DNA of 64,000 nucleotides from Planctomycetota bacterium (GTDB taxonomy: Bacteria; Planctomycetota; Brocadiia; SM23-32; JAKLEA01), in NCBI GenBank assembly GCA_022711755.1, contig JAKLEA010000005.1:248001-312000 (forward strand). The letters run 5' to 3'. Below, piece after piece: positions 1-9,384 of this stretch (its first letter is position 1; every line of letters starts with the position of its first letter). Below the pieces are notes generated by a model. The model made no database searches. It worked only from the letters and a program-made list of their open reading frames with translations, and was not told the origin of the DNA. Position numbers and translations under genes: made by a program.

Positions 1-2
1 GC

Positions 3-104
3 TCCTGCGGGATAGTCAAACTTCCCGCCGGGGAACGCGCCGCCATCTTTTGCGACGGGATGGGCGATGTCATCGAAATGATTCTATCCTTCCGTCTGCC
101 TTGA
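3..104 (+). CDS. 3' end of an unidentified CDS (partial, cut by window start)
   Basis: Frame 3 is open from the first base to a TGA at 102-104 and encodes 33 residues ending ...MILSFRLP. The stop lies 12 bases before the ATG of the sugar kinase, a spacing typical of an operon, and the GAGG that serves the kinase overlaps this stop. I do not recognise the fragment, and it is too short to assign. A second frame is also open here, so this could be non-coding. Confidence 0.3.
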   Translation, partial: SCGIVKLPAGERAAIFCDGMGDVIEMILSFRLP

Positions 105-116
105 GGAAAAGCGCGC

Positions 117-1601
117 ATGAAATGCCTGGTGGGAGTTGACCTCGGGACAACCGCCGTGAAGGCCGGGCTGTTCACGCTCGATGGACGCGAGATCGCCGTG
201 GCAGATTGCGAATACGCAACCGATACGCCCGCGCCGGGTTGGGCGGAAGTTCCAGCGGAGAGATATTGGGAAGCATTCGTGAAGGCCGTCAGGTCGGCCC
301 TGAAGCAATCCGGCGCCGCCGGGCCGTTCGAGGCCGCCGCGATAGGCTTCTCCAGCCAGGGCGAGACGTTCCTGCTGCTTGACGGACGGGGGCGTCCGAT
401 CCGACCCGCTATCGCCTGGTTCGACACAAGGGCTATTGCGGAAAATCGCTTCATCGAGGAACACATTGACAGGCGGGAGTTATACGAAACCACGGGGACG
501 CCGGGATTCAGCCCGATCTATACCGCGCAGAAACTGCTCTGGCTGCGCAATAACGAGCCGGAATCCCTGGAGCGCGCCGCGCACATCGTCCTCCTGCCGG
601 ATTACTTCATCCATCGCCTGACCGGGGAATTCGCAACCGATCCGGTCAACGGCGGCTCGACGTGCTACGTGGACATTCGAATTCGCCGATACTGGGACAG
701 GATGCTGAACCTTATCGGAGCGCCCCGCGAAAAGCTGCCGGATATAGTCAGTCCGTGTTCGCCGGTGGGAAGGTTGCGTGATGATATTGCCGCTGAGCTT
801 GGTCTGGCCGCGAACGGCGCGCCGGTGGTCGTCGGCGCGAACGATCAGATTGTCGGCGCACTGGGCGCGGGCAACGTAGCCCCGGGGATCGTAACGGAAG
901 CCACCGGATCGGCTCTGGCGGTCATAGCGACGACGGAGCGCTTCGCGCTTGATCCCGGCATGAGGGTTCCGATCGGTACCCACGTTGTTCCCGGCCTGTT
1001 CTACGCGCTGCCGTTCACGCAGAGCGGCGGCATCGCTCTCAGGTGGGTTCGGGACGTCTTCGGCTTCAAGGACTTCGCGGAACTGACGCGGGAGGCGGGT
1101 CAGGCCCCGCCGGGAAGCGCGGGCCTTCTCGCCCTCCCGCACGTGAGCGGATCGGTCTGTCCGGACCTGAATCCCGCCGCAAGGGCGGCGTTCAGGGGGA
1201 TTTCGCTGGCGCACAGCAGAGGCCACATCGCGCGCGCAATGATGGAGGCCCTCGCGTATTCGCTGCGTGAACAGATCGAACTGCTGGCCGGGATGGGCAT
1301 CCGGACGAACCGAGTGCGCTGCATCGGCGGCGGGGCGCGATCCGATCTCTGGCTCAGGATCAAGGCGTCAGTCCTCAACGTTCCGACCGAGCGTCCTGAG
1401 TGCATGGAGGCCGCCGCGCTGGGGGCGGCGATCATCGGCGCGTGCGGGGCGGGGCTGTTCAAGTCCCCTTCGGAGGCCGGCGCCGCGCTTGTCAGTGTAA
1501 AGGAACGATTCGATCCGGAGCCGGGGCTTGTTGAAATCTATCGTTCCGGCTACAAGGATTACATCGCTTTCTACGGCGGGCTTTACGGCCGCAAGACATG
1601 A
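117..1601 (+). CDS. FGGY-family carbohydrate kinase
   Basis: A 494-residue cytoplasmic sugar kinase that transfers phosphate from ATP to a pentulose, hexulose or aldonate; the substrate cannot be told from sequence. The N-terminal ATPase-fold signature GVDLGTTAVKAG is at residues 6-17. A sugar-site-like FSSQGE is near 82, followed by AWFDTRA. The second FGGY domain has EATGSALAV near 260 and the C-terminal signature GGGARSDLW near 403 followed by EAAALGAA. The length is normal for the family. Start: ATG with GAGG 10 bases upstream. With uxaE and a uronate-isomerase-like gene within 14 kb, a role in the hexuronate or pentose pathway (2-keto-3-deoxygluconate itself is phosphorylated by a different kinase family) or in breakdown of another pectin sugar is plausible but inferred. 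The gene starts the forward run in the window and may be translationally linked to the truncated upstream frame. Confidence 0.88.
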   Translation: MKCLVGVDLGTTAVKAGLFTLDGREIAVADCEYATDTPAPGWAEVPAERYWEAFVKAVRSALKQSGAAGPFEAAAIGFSSQGETFLLLDGRGRPIRPAIAWFDTRAIAENRFIEEHIDRRELYETTGTPGFSPIYTAQKLLWLRNNEPESLERAAHIVLLPDYFIHRLTGEFATDPVNGGSTCYVDIRIRRYWDRMLNLIGAPREKLPDIVSPCSPVGRLRDDIAAELGLAANGAPVVVGANDQIVGALGAGNVAPGIVTEATGSALAVIATTERFALDPGMRVPIGTHVVPGLFYALPFTQSGGIALRWVRDVFGFKDFAELTREAGQAPPGSAGLLALPHVSGSVCPDLNPAARAAFRGISLAHSRGHIARAMMEALAYSLREQIELLAGMGIRTNRVRCIGGGARSDLWLRIKASVLNVPTERPECMEAAALGAAIIGACGAGLFKSPSEAGAALVSVKERFDPEPGLVEIYRSGYKDYIAFYGGLYGRKT

Positions 1602-1626
1602 GTTTCCTGAGAGGAACGGACGGATC

Positions 1627-3354
1627 ATGAAACGAGAACCAATGCGCGGACACCACCAGGTTGGACACCGACTTTGCCGAATTTCCGGCGTTGCAATCGC
1701 CGCTGCTATCCTGCTCTCTGCGGCGGCTTATTGCGCCGATGACATGGCAAAGGCAAAAGAGATAGCGGACGCCGTAATGAAGGATTTTTATCCGACCTGC
1801 CCTGCGCGCTACGAATGCCAGGTGAAGGTCTCCGCTCTGGAAAAGCTGTTTGACTCCAATATGCTCGTCGGCCCAATCAGGCCGGTCTGCAAGCTGGAGA
1901 TCGGGCCGGGCGAGAAGATCAGGATGGCGCTGGGACTTCCCGGCGACGCCGGTAAAAAGGACGCCGGCGGGCCGCTGAAGGAACTGACCTCCGAGAACGC
2001 CGAGAAGTGGCTAACCTTCGCCGCGCAGCCCTTGCACCCAAATTTCTTCCCGAACCTTCTTCAGCGAATGTTTCTGACCGCTTCCGAGGTGACGATAAGC
2101 AGAGAGAAGGAGGGGAAATACGAATTCGACGTGCTGGACTTCCACGGCATGGAGGCCGAAATCCACAATACGATGCGGATGCTGCGGATAAAGTTCTGGA
2201 TTGACGAATCGCGGGTCATCCGCAGGATAAGGCTCTTCGTCAACCGGAGCCCGCTGCCGCCGCTGATGCCGCCGGAGGGGTATCCGGACGACGTCCGAAC
2301 CGTCGAGGAACTGATCCTGAGCCTTGACCTGAGCTACGGAGCGCTCAAACTCGAAGGCGGGACGTACCGAGTCCTCACGAAGGTCAACATAACGCCGCTG
2401 GTTTCAGAGAAGCTTCCGCCGACCTCCAACTCGTGGAACTTCTCGTTCAGCGGATTCAAGCTGCTGTCGAACGAGCATTGCGCCGTTCCTGCGAAACCGA
2501 AGTACGTCGCGTTCCCGAAGGCGCCAAAAGTGACGAAGCCAAGCACGGCAGGCAACGTCCAGTTCGGCAAGAAGACCGACCGCCCGCTGAACGATGAAAT
2601 GCTGGAGAAACTAGCAAAGGCTGCGCCGAAGGAGGAATTCACGTTCGCAGCCATGGCTGATCCGCACGGTCTTTTCGAGGTTGCCGATGAAGTCCTCAAG
2701 GATATCTCGACTAAGGGCGTCGAGTTCTGCGTTGTGCTTGGCGACTGTGTCGGGCGCGGAGCCGAGCGCGCCAGCCATGAAAAATACGTGGAGAAAATGA
2801 GAGCACAGCCGTTTCCCGTCATCAGCCTGCCGGGAAATCATGATGTCTTTTCGACCGGGCGCGGATACTTCAGGCATTACATCGGGAAGGAATATTTCTA
2901 TTTCGATTACGGCTCCGTCCGCGTTGTCTGCCTGGACAACTCCATGGTCATGCTGCCGCAGACGCAGATCGAATGGATGAAAGGCGCGTTGAAGACGGAC
3001 AAGAAGAAATTCGTCTGCATGCACTGCCCGCCGATGCTTGACGACTGGTGGCCGCACGCATTCTATCTCGGCTGGCCGGAGTTTTACGCCGCCGTCATGG
3101 ACGCTGGCGTCAGCGGAGTGATGGCGGGTCATGCCCACGTTCTGGGACAGACGAAGAAGGGCAATACGAAATTCATGATGCTCGGGGCAAGCGGACCTCT
3201 GGCCCCGCCGGTTCCGACCGGAGCTTCAACGCGGGGATATGCGCTGATAAAAGTCGGGAAGGACGGATGCGACATGGAGTTCAAAAGGGTCAACGTCGCA
3301 AACGACCATCGCTGGGGGATTCCGGACACCGACCACAAGGCGGAGGGATATTGA
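1627..3354 (+). CDS. Secreted calcineurin-like metallophosphoesterase
   Basis: 575 residues. The start is set at the ATG at 1627, which gives a clear signal peptide (basic N-terminus, hydrophobic stretch AIAAAILLSAAAYC); the frame is open further upstream only by overlapping the kinase. Residues about 35-320 form a beta-rich region with no catalytic motif, vaguely like LolA-type lipid-binding folds; this is a guess. The C-terminal 230 residues carry the metallophosphatase set in order: ADPHG (in place of DxH), GDCVGRG, GNHD, MHCPP and GHAH, so both metal sites look complete. It probably acts outside the cytoplasm on a phosphate ester that cannot be named. It follows the sugar kinase by 25 bases, so co-transcription is likely. 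Confidence 0.8.
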   Translation: MKREPMRGHHQVGHRLCRISGVAIAAAILLSAAAYCADDMAKAKEIADAVMKDFYPTCPARYECQVKVSALEKLFDSNMLVGPIRPVCKLEIGPGEKIRMALGLPGDAGKKDAGGPLKELTSENAEKWLTFAAQPLHPNFFPNLLQRMFLTASEVTISREKEGKYEFDVLDFHGMEAEIHNTMRMLRIKFWIDESRVIRRIRLFVNRSPLPPLMPPEGYPDDVRTVEELILSLDLSYGALKLEGGTYRVLTKVNITPLVSEKLPPTSNSWNFSFSGFKLLSNEHCAVPAKPKYVAFPKAPKVTKPSTAGNVQFGKKTDRPLNDEMLEKLAKAAPKEEFTFAAMADPHGLFEVADEVLKDISTKGVEFCVVLGDCVGRGAERASHEKYVEKMRAQPFPVISLPGNHDVFSTGRGYFRHYIGKEYFYFDYGSVRVVCLDNSMVMLPQTQIEWMKGALKTDKKKFVCMHCPPMLDDWWPHAFYLGWPEFYAAVMDAGVSGVMAGHAHVLGQTKKGNTKFMMLGASGPLAPPVPTGASTRGYALIKVGKDGCDMEFKRVNVANDHRWGIPDTDHKAEGY

Positions 3355-3590
3355 ACAACCCAAAAAGCCGGTAAAGATTACCGTGGCAAGGGCACACTCC
3401 GGCAGCAGTCAGATTCCAGCGGAGTTGAACGCCCGACTGTATCACGCGAAATGGTCCCGAAAGTTGAGTTTCCCTAAGCGGATTCAAGATAAACCGAAGA
3501 TGGAGAGATATTGCTGGACGTCTACGTTGGCCCACCCGATGGAATCGTCCATACCATTCTGCCGGGAAATAGTATAACATCCGGTTTGTC

Positions 3591-4409
3591 ATGAAAGGAT
3601 ATCGCCAGTTCCTGTTGCTCATCATTTTCCTCGCTTCCTGCGGGTGGCTCTGCCGCGCGGCGGATTCGGAGACCTTCACCGGCCGGGTGATCGGCGTTTC
3701 GGACGGCGACACGATTTCCGTAATGCGCGGGAGAAAAGCCGTAAAGGTCCGGCTGCACGGCGTTGACTGCCCGGAGTCGAAACAACCATTCGGCTCGAAG
3801 GCGAAGGCATTCACGTCGGAGCGATGCTTCAAAAAGACTGTTGCCGTCCAGGTCGTTGATACGGACCGTTACGGGCGGCTCGTCGGTCGTGTTCATGTTC
3901 AGAACGGAGACCGGCGGGAGTGCCTGAACGAGGAGCTTGTGCGCGCCGGTCTGGGGTGGTGGTACCGCGAATATGCTCCGAAAGATCCCAAGCTGCAGGA
4001 GCTGGAGGCCGAGGCGCGGGCAGCGAGAACGGGGCTGTGGTCGGACGATCATGCCACCGCGCCCTGGGACTGGCGTCGGGACGAGCGCGATCCCGATGGC
4101 GTTGACGCCATGGATATCGCCCTGTCGCCCGCCTGCCTGTGGCTGTTACTGGCCGGCAGCGTGGTCGGCGTTCTTGGAAGTTACGCCGGCGGCGGGCGCG
4201 GCAAGCGTTCAAAGGAATCCCGCAGTCAGGTTGCCATCGTCTTTCTGGCCGTTGAGGGCGGATTGAGCATCGCCATGGGGATGATTGCGGGATGGTGGGT
4301 AGGGGCGCTGTTCTTCCTGTGGATGTGGAAAGGGGCCAGGATGACGGGCGGGGCGGCATGGCGCGCGGTCACGTCCGAGCGGCGCAGGAATAAACGCAAC
4401 CCGGATTGA
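3591..4409 (+). CDS. Thermonuclease (SNase-like) with C-terminal membrane anchor
   Basis: 272 residues. An N-terminal hydrophobic signal (about residues 5-24, ending SCGWLCRA) is followed by a staphylococcal-nuclease OB-fold at about 28-150. Conserved motifs are visible: VSDGDT, KVRLHGVDCPE and DTDRYGRLVGR, with the arginine, aspartate and glutamate residues expected for calcium-dependent phosphodiester cleavage. After the nuclease come two hydrophobic segments (about 176-197 and 216-245) and a basic tail, so the protein should be anchored with the nuclease facing the periplasm or exterior. Most SNases of this type are soluble or have one signal only, so the two-helix tail is unusual. No clear Shine-Dalgarno site precedes the ATG; a TATAAC at 3573-3578 lies 12 bases upstream, so a very short or absent leader is possible. 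The 236 bases before it show no other gene. Confidence 0.85.
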   Translation: MKGYRQFLLLIIFLASCGWLCRAADSETFTGRVIGVSDGDTISVMRGRKAVKVRLHGVDCPESKQPFGSKAKAFTSERCFKKTVAVQVVDTDRYGRLVGRVHVQNGDRRECLNEELVRAGLGWWYREYAPKDPKLQELEAEARAARTGLWSDDHATAPWDWRRDERDPDGVDAMDIALSPACLWLLLAGSVVGVLGSYAGGGRGKRSKESRSQVAIVFLAVEGGLSIAMGMIAGWWVGALFFLWMWKGARMTGGAAWRAVTSERRRNKRNPD

Positions 4410-4537
4410 CGCACCGGCAGGCGGATGCGCCCGGCTTCTCAAAAAGGCCCTCTCGATGTAGAATCCTATCATCATTGACAATTCCGTCGCGGCGCGGGCG
4501 TTTGAGCCTCGCGCCCATGCGCAAGGAGAGAACAAGA

Positions 4538-5782
4538 ATGGCAGGACAGATAGCGCGGGAGAAGGTTGCTCAGACCGTCAGGGAAGCGATGAATACCGCC
4601 CCGATCCTCGATATTCACACGCATCTCTATCCCCCCAGCTTCGGCGGGCTTCTGCTCTGGGGCGTGGACGAGCTTCTGACCTATCATTACCTGATTGCCG
4701 AACTGTTCCGCGCAAAGCCGGAAACGACGTATGACAAGTTCTGGAAGCTCGGCAAGACGAAACAGGCCGACATGATCTGGGACGCGCTCTTCATCGCCAA
4801 CTCGCCGGTTTCAGAGGCATGCCGCGGTGTCCTCACGTCGCTTTCCAGGCTGGGAATTGACGTCTCCGGCAGAGACCTTGGCAGGATCAGGAAGTGGTTC
4901 GCTGCGCAGACCGTCGAGGGCTACGTTGACAAGGTTTTCGAGCTGTCCGGCGTGAGCGCGGTCGTGATGACGAACAATCCCTTTGACGACGAGGAGAAGC
5001 CCGTCTGGGACGCGAAGCCGAAGATTGACAAGCGCTTCATTCCGGCGCTGCGGATTGACAACCTGCTGAACGACTGGCCCGGCGCGCAGAAGAAGCTGGC
5101 CGCCTGGGGTTACAAGGTTGAGACCGCGCTTACGAAGCAGACGCTTGAGGAAATCCGCCGCTTCCTGAACGAATGGGCGGACAGGATGAAGCCGGCGTAC
5201 ATGGCCGCGTCGCTGCCGCCGAGCTTTGCATATCCGGAGGATTCCTCGCGCGGGATCATTCTGGACGAGTGTGTGCTCGCGGTTGCGAAACAGCGCGGGC
5301 TGCCCGTCGGGTTGATGATCGGCGTGAAGAAGCTCGTGAATCCCGATCTCAGGCTTGCGGGGGATTCGCTGGGCAAGATGGACATTTCGGCGCTTGAGCG
5401 CCTCTGCCTGTCGAATCCGCGCGTCAGGTTCCTCATCACGCTGCTTTCGCGGGAGAATCAGCACGAGCTTTGCATCGTCGCGCGGAAGTTCGCCAATCTG
5501 ACGCCGTTCGGTTGCTGGTGGTTCCTGAACAATCCGAGCATCATCCGGGAGATGACGGCGGAGCGGATCGAGACGCTGGGGCTTTCCTGCATCCCGCAGC
5601 ATTCAGACGCCCGCGTGCTGGATCAGCTTATCTACAAGTGGACGCACTCGCGCGCGGTCGTGGGCGATGTGCTGGCGCAGAAGTATGAGGACATGGCGGC
5701 GACGGGCTGGCTGCCGACACGGGCAGAGATCGAGCGGGACGTCAGGAAGATTGTAGGGGGGGGGCTTCTGAATCGGTATTAG
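4538..5782 (+). CDS. Uronate isomerase-like amidohydrolase-superfamily protein
   Basis: 414 residues, slightly short for uronate isomerase (about 470). The HxH metal motif lies in DIHTHLYPP (His27, His29) and is followed by an uronate-isomerase-like helix (WGVDELLTYHYL). Near the C-terminus a WWFLNNPSI segment followed by DARVLDQLIYKWTHSR resembles the UxaC segment that ends in TDSRS. This points to aldose-ketose isomerisation of glucuronate or galacturonate or a related sugar acid, but the weak overall match leaves other amidohydrolase reactions open. The ATG at 4538 is chosen because GGAGAG lies 8 bases upstream; the frame is open from 4406 but that part is low-complexity. The last 41 bases overlap the end of the convergent MFS gene and contain a run of nine G (5756-5764). 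Confidence 0.7.
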   Translation: MAGQIAREKVAQTVREAMNTAPILDIHTHLYPPSFGGLLLWGVDELLTYHYLIAELFRAKPETTYDKFWKLGKTKQADMIWDALFIANSPVSEACRGVLTSLSRLGIDVSGRDLGRIRKWFAAQTVEGYVDKVFELSGVSAVVMTNNPFDDEEKPVWDAKPKIDKRFIPALRIDNLLNDWPGAQKKLAAWGYKVETALTKQTLEEIRRFLNEWADRMKPAYMAASLPPSFAYPEDSSRGIILDECVLAVAKQRGLPVGLMIGVKKLVNPDLRLAGDSLGKMDISALERLCLSNPRVRFLITLLSRENQHELCIVARKFANLTPFGCWWFLNNPSIIREMTAERIETLGLSCIPQHSDARVLDQLIYKWTHSRAVVGDVLAQKYEDMAATGWLPTRAEIERDVRKIVGGGLLNRY

Positions 5783-7103
5783 CCGCCGCGCTTTCCCGCA
5801 GCGCCGAAAGCCGGGAAGAGAAGATCACCGCGCCGACGAGGCTCAGCGCGCCGCACTCGAAGACCGTCCACGACGGCCCGATCCAGCCCGCCACGGTTCC
5901 GGCAAGCAGGCTTCCGAATGGGGCCACGCCCAGGAAGGCGACGGTCCTGATGCTCATCACGCGCCCGCGCTTGTCGTCGTCCACAACCAGTTGCAGGAGC
6001 GTGTTTCCGGCGACCAGTTGCGCAACCTGCCCGAAGCCGACGGCCGCCAGCGCGGGGCCGGCCAGCAGCATGACCATGTTCGGCGGCAGTTCTGACGCCG
6101 CGCGACCGAAGACGAGCGGCGCAAGCCTCTCCCACCCCGGGGCGCAGAAGGCGAATCCGACAAGGGACGCCCCGAAGACGAATGAGCCGATTGACATCAT
6201 GCGCCCAAGCTCAAGCACGCTTTTCTGCGAGGCCAGGAAAAGCGTGGCCAGCGCCGCGCCTATGCCCACCGAACCAAGCAGGAATCCCTGCGTGCGCGCG
6301 TCGCCATGAAAAACGTCCTTTGCAAAGGCGGGCATGAGCACGCGATATGGGATGCCGATCAGGCTCAGCACGGCCAGGAAGACCAGCACGAGGCGGATGT
6401 GGGGAAAACTGAAGGTGTATTTCGCTCCTTCAACCAATTCCCGCCGGAACCGCATCTCCCCCCCGCGCGGCTCCCGCGGAAGAACGCGCATCGCCAGCAG
6501 CGAGAAGATGACGGCGAGATAACTCGCCGAGTTAAGCAGGAAGCACAACCCCTCCCCCCGCCACGCGACGACGATGCCGGCCAGGGATGGGCCGATGAAA
6601 CGCGTGACGTTCATCAGGAGCGACGTGAGCGGCACGGCGCTGGCGAAATCGTCCTTCCTGTCAACCATGTCGGCGACAAATGCCTGGCGCACGGGAACGT
6701 CCACGGAATTCACCAGGCCGAGCGCGAAGCTCAGCCCGATAAGCGTCCATGCGTCCGAGGCGTCGTTTATCCATCCGCCAAGAACGAGCGCGGAGAGGAC
6801 GGCGGCCTGGACCATTGAGAGCGCCTGCGTCGCGATGAGCAGCTTGCGGCGGTCAACGCGGTCGGCGAAGACGCCGGTGACCGGAGCGAAGATGAGGTGG
6901 GGAATCTGCCCGACGAAGCCGGAAAGTCCAAGCAGGAACTTGTCCCCCGTCAGGCGATAGAGCAGCCAACTGACCGCCAGGTTCTGCATCCACGTGCCGA
7001 TGAGCGAAAGGCCCTGCCCGAAGAAGAAAAGGCGGAAGTTGCGGTGGCGCAGTGCGCGCAGAACGTAAGGGAGCCTGATCGGTCTGTTGTCGAAATCGCT
7101 CAT
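5742..7103 (-). CDS. MFS transporter, EntS/MFS_3-like exporter
   Basis: 453 residues with about 12 hydrophobic segments. Family features are the opening LRHRNFRLFFFGQGLSLIGTW (split here: LRHRNFRLFF then FGQGLSLIGTW), the loop-2/3 motif GVFADRVDRRKLL, and a second-half DDDKRGRVMSIR at the equivalent position. This arrangement is typical of the enterobactin-exporter-like MFS group, which moves siderophores or drugs outward; the substrate here is unknown. It is transcribed alone on the reverse strand and converges with the uronate-isomerase-like gene, sharing 41 bases. Its C-terminal tail is encoded partly by a run of nine C, so replication slippage would change the last residues of both proteins. 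Confidence 0.85.
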   Translation of the reverse strand: MSDFDNRPIRLPYVLRALRHRNFRLFFFGQGLSLIGTWMQNLAVSWLLYRLTGDKFLLGLSGFVGQIPHLIFAPVTGVFADRVDRRKLLIATQALSMVQAAVLSALVLGGWINDASDAWTLIGLSFALGLVNSVDVPVRQAFVADMVDRKDDFASAVPLTSLLMNVTRFIGPSLAGIVVAWRGEGLCFLLNSASYLAVIFSLLAMRVLPREPRGGEMRFRRELVEGAKYTFSFPHIRLVLVFLAVLSLIGIPYRVLMPAFAKDVFHGDARTQGFLLGSVGIGAALATLFLASQKSVLELGRMMSIGSFVFGASLVGFAFCAPGWERLAPLVFGRAASELPPNMVMLLAGPALAAVGFGQVAQLVAGNTLLQLVVDDDKRGRVMSIRTVAFLGVAPFGSLLAGTVAGWIGPSWTVFECGALSLVGAVIFSSRLSALRESAAANTDSEAPPLQSS

Positions 7104-7335
7104 GCGCGGCGATTGTTTCCTGAAAGGGGGATCGAGCGCTGGAACAGGGGGACGATGGTACCAGTTACCGCCCGGGTTTCAACGGAAAAGGCGCTGAACC
7201 ACACTCACCATCGGGGATAGGGGAAAAATATCAGAGGGATGCTCCCTGGGGTAATAGCGGAAGAAATACTGAGAAGGTTTCGGGGAGATAAGGAAATGGG
7301 GCTGAGGAGGGTTTGTGGAGGGTGTTACGGAAAAG

Positions 7336-8487
7336 TCAGACCATTCCGCAATGCCCATCTTTGTGCAATTCATAGAGATATACCCGCTCCCACGTCCCTG
7401 TCACGCGGCTTTTGCGTGTGATCTCGCCGGTTTCGCAGATGCGGAAACCGTTATCATTGATTGTCTGTCTCAGGCGCGTGACGCTTCCGCCGCCGGCTCG
7501 CTCCGATATGTTCGAGTACTGGAGCAGAATGACCCCGCCATCGCTCAAATGCTCCCCCGAGCCGCGCATGAAGGCATCAATCACCCTGTATCCGGGATCG
7601 TAATTCGCGGTGTCGTAGAGCGTCTTCGGTTCGCCCTCGATCCAGGGGGCATTGAAGAGGATGACGTCGAAACGCTCGCCTGCGACCGTCTCGAAAAGAT
7701 TGCCGGGACCACGCGTTTCAACGACATTAGCAAGGCCGAGCAGGGCGGCGTTGATGCGGGCGTTTTCCACGGCGTTCGGATTGCTGTCCGTCGCCACGAC
7801 GCGGGAGGCCCCGGACCTGGCTGCCATAAGCGCCAGAACCCCGGTTCCGGTTCCCATGTCGAGAACGGTCTTTCCCTTCATGGCCCCGGCATATGCGGCA
7901 TACATGGCCGGGACGCTCTGGTCGGAGGGGACGTAGACGTGCGGGAGAATCGTTATCCTGTCCCCCAGCGCCTCGATGCGGACGCCATCCCTGGCGCGGC
8001 GCATGTCCGTCAGGATGCGTTGGAATCTCCGCGCGGGGATCAGGAACGGAACGTCTCCGACAGGTTTTTCGAACCAGTCCTGAAATCCCGTCAGGTCCGG
8101 AGCGTTTTCGACATTCAGCAACCCGGTCCCCCTTGCGGCCAGGAGCAGCCTGTAGAGTCTGCGCTTCCTCTGAGCGGCGTAGGTGGAATTTCTCGCCTTG
8201 CGCTCCTCGATGTGCCCGAATTCCTCGTCGGAAACCAGCCGTCCGGAATAACGCTGGCAATAGCGCATGACGGCGTCAACGCGGGAGTAATCCCCGCTCA
8301 GGACGATTGCCTTGTCCGATGCAAGCTCGTCAAGGAAGAGGTAAGGCGCGGCGTCCGCCCGCATTGCGATGACGCTGCGAATCTCTCCGGTGAAAGCGAT
8401 GAACTCATCCGGCAGAAGGCAGGTCCCGACCCCGGAAACGTCAATCAGACGGCGCTGTCTTTCGTTGTCCGGAACGATATCGCTCAT
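7336..8487 (-). CDS. Class I SAM-dependent methyltransferase (MTS/PrmC-like)
   Basis: 383 residues from the ATG at 8487; the frame is open upstream to 8643 but that part is basic and low-complexity. The C-terminal half is a Rossmann methyltransferase: motif I DMGTGTGVLALMAA, acidic VVATDSNPNAVENARIN and the substrate motif FNAPW, which corresponds to (N/D)PP(Y/W) in PrmC and RsmC-type enzymes. NAPW would still fit N-methylation, but the target (protein glutamine, rRNA base or small molecule) cannot be decided. The N-terminal 190 residues form a separate domain with no motif I recognise. It is followed by 232 bases with no gene before the MFS start, and its 5' end faces the forward amidohydrolase pair, so a divergent promoter probably lies in 8488-8619. 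Confidence 0.75.
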   Translation of the reverse strand: MSDIVPDNERQRRLIDVSGVGTCLLPDEFIAFTGEIRSVIAMRADAAPYLFLDELASDKAIVLSGDYSRVDAVMRYCQRYSGRLVSDEEFGHIEERKARNSTYAAQRKRRLYRLLLAARGTGLLNVENAPDLTGFQDWFEKPVGDVPFLIPARRFQRILTDMRRARDGVRIEALGDRITILPHVYVPSDQSVPAMYAAYAGAMKGKTVLDMGTGTGVLALMAARSGASRVVATDSNPNAVENARINAALLGLANVVETRGPGNLFETVAGERFDVILFNAPWIEGEPKTLYDTANYDPGYRVIDAFMRGSGEHLSDGGVILLQYSNISERAGGGSVTRLRQTINDNGFRICETGEITRKSRVTGTWERVYLYELHKDGHCGMV

Positions 8488-8619
8488 TAGGCGGTAGAGA
8501 TAGCCGAAGACGAATGTCCCCGTCAATCCGCTTCTCAAACCGGCATCAAGATGATATCTTCGCCCATGTCGGAATCGCGCTGCGCGATAAGCGGACCCGA
8601 CAGGACAAGGCGGAATCCC

Positions 8620-9384
8620 ATGATAATTGACTGCCACGGCCACTGTTCCGTTGACGGCTCATACTGGCTCTCTGCGGATGACACGGTCAAGAGCCTCGAC
8701 CTCTACGGCATTGACAAAATCTGCTGCTCGGCGCCGATAACGAGCGCGGACGCCCCGCCCGAAGCCGTTGCGCGGTGCAACGACCTTGTAGTGGGCGCGA
8801 TGCGCAAATACCCCGACCGTATCATGGGGTATTGCTTCGTGAACCCCGGTTACGCCGCCGGGGCGCTGGAGGAGATCGCCCGCTGCGTCGTCGGCGAGGG
8901 GATGATCGGCGTCAAGCTTTATCACCAGTACGCTATCAACGAACCGGTACAGTTCCCGATCATCGAGCGATGCATCGAGCTTGGCGTTCCGATCCTGATG
9001 CACGCCGGTTATCCCGCGGCTCCGGAGCTGAGAGAGGCTCAGCCGCGAATCTCGCGCGGAGACCACTTCGCCGACATCGGGAAACGCTACCCCGACGCGA
9101 TTATCATCTGCGGGCATATCGGCGGGGGCGGGGACTGGGAGCGCCAGCTCAAGGGCCTGCGTGAGGTTCCGTCAGTCTTTCTGGACACGAGCGGAAGCGT
9201 CATTGACTCAGGCATGATCGAGAAATGCGTCCGGGAACTCGGCGCGGACCGATTGCTTTTCGGTTGCGACATGAGCATGGAGCGCGGCATCGGGAAGATC
9301 ATGGACGCCGATCTCACAAGGGCAAGGCGCGGGCGAATCCTCAGCCGCAACTTCCTCGGCATCCTGGCAAGGAGAAAGGCATGA
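8620..9384 (+). CDS. Amidohydrolase 2 (ACMSD-like TIM-barrel hydrolase)
   Basis: 254 residues. The metal-binding HxH is at His6/His8 in MIIDCHGHCS; further ligands are plausible in ILMHAGYP and IICGHIGGGG, and the acidic residue in LLFGCDM ends the barrel. This set matches the amidohydrolase_2 group, which includes decarboxylases such as ACMSD and lactone hydrolases of sugar acids. Given uxaE and the uronate-isomerase-like gene nearby, a lactonase role is possible but unproven. The ATG at 8620 is chosen over upstream starts because it begins the conserved barrel strand. Its stop overlaps the start of the next gene by 4 bases (ATGA), so the two are translationally coupled. Confidence 0.8.
   Translation: MIIDCHGHCSVDGSYWLSADDTVKSLDLYGIDKICCSAPITSADAPPEAVARCNDLVVGAMRKYPDRIMGYCFVNPGYAAGALEEIARCVVGEGMIGVKLYHQYAINEPVQFPIIERCIELGVPILMHAGYPAAPELREAQPRISRGDHFADIGKRYPDAIIICGHIGGGGDWERQLKGLREVPSVFLDTSGSVIDSGMIEKCVRELGADRLLFGCDMSMERGIGKIMDADLTRARRGRILSRNFLGILARRKA

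Noticed and set aside
7315..8490. A 391-codon forward open frame
   Set aside because: It mirrors the methyltransferase gene on the reverse strand, whose motifs are clear; it is a GC-rich shadow frame.
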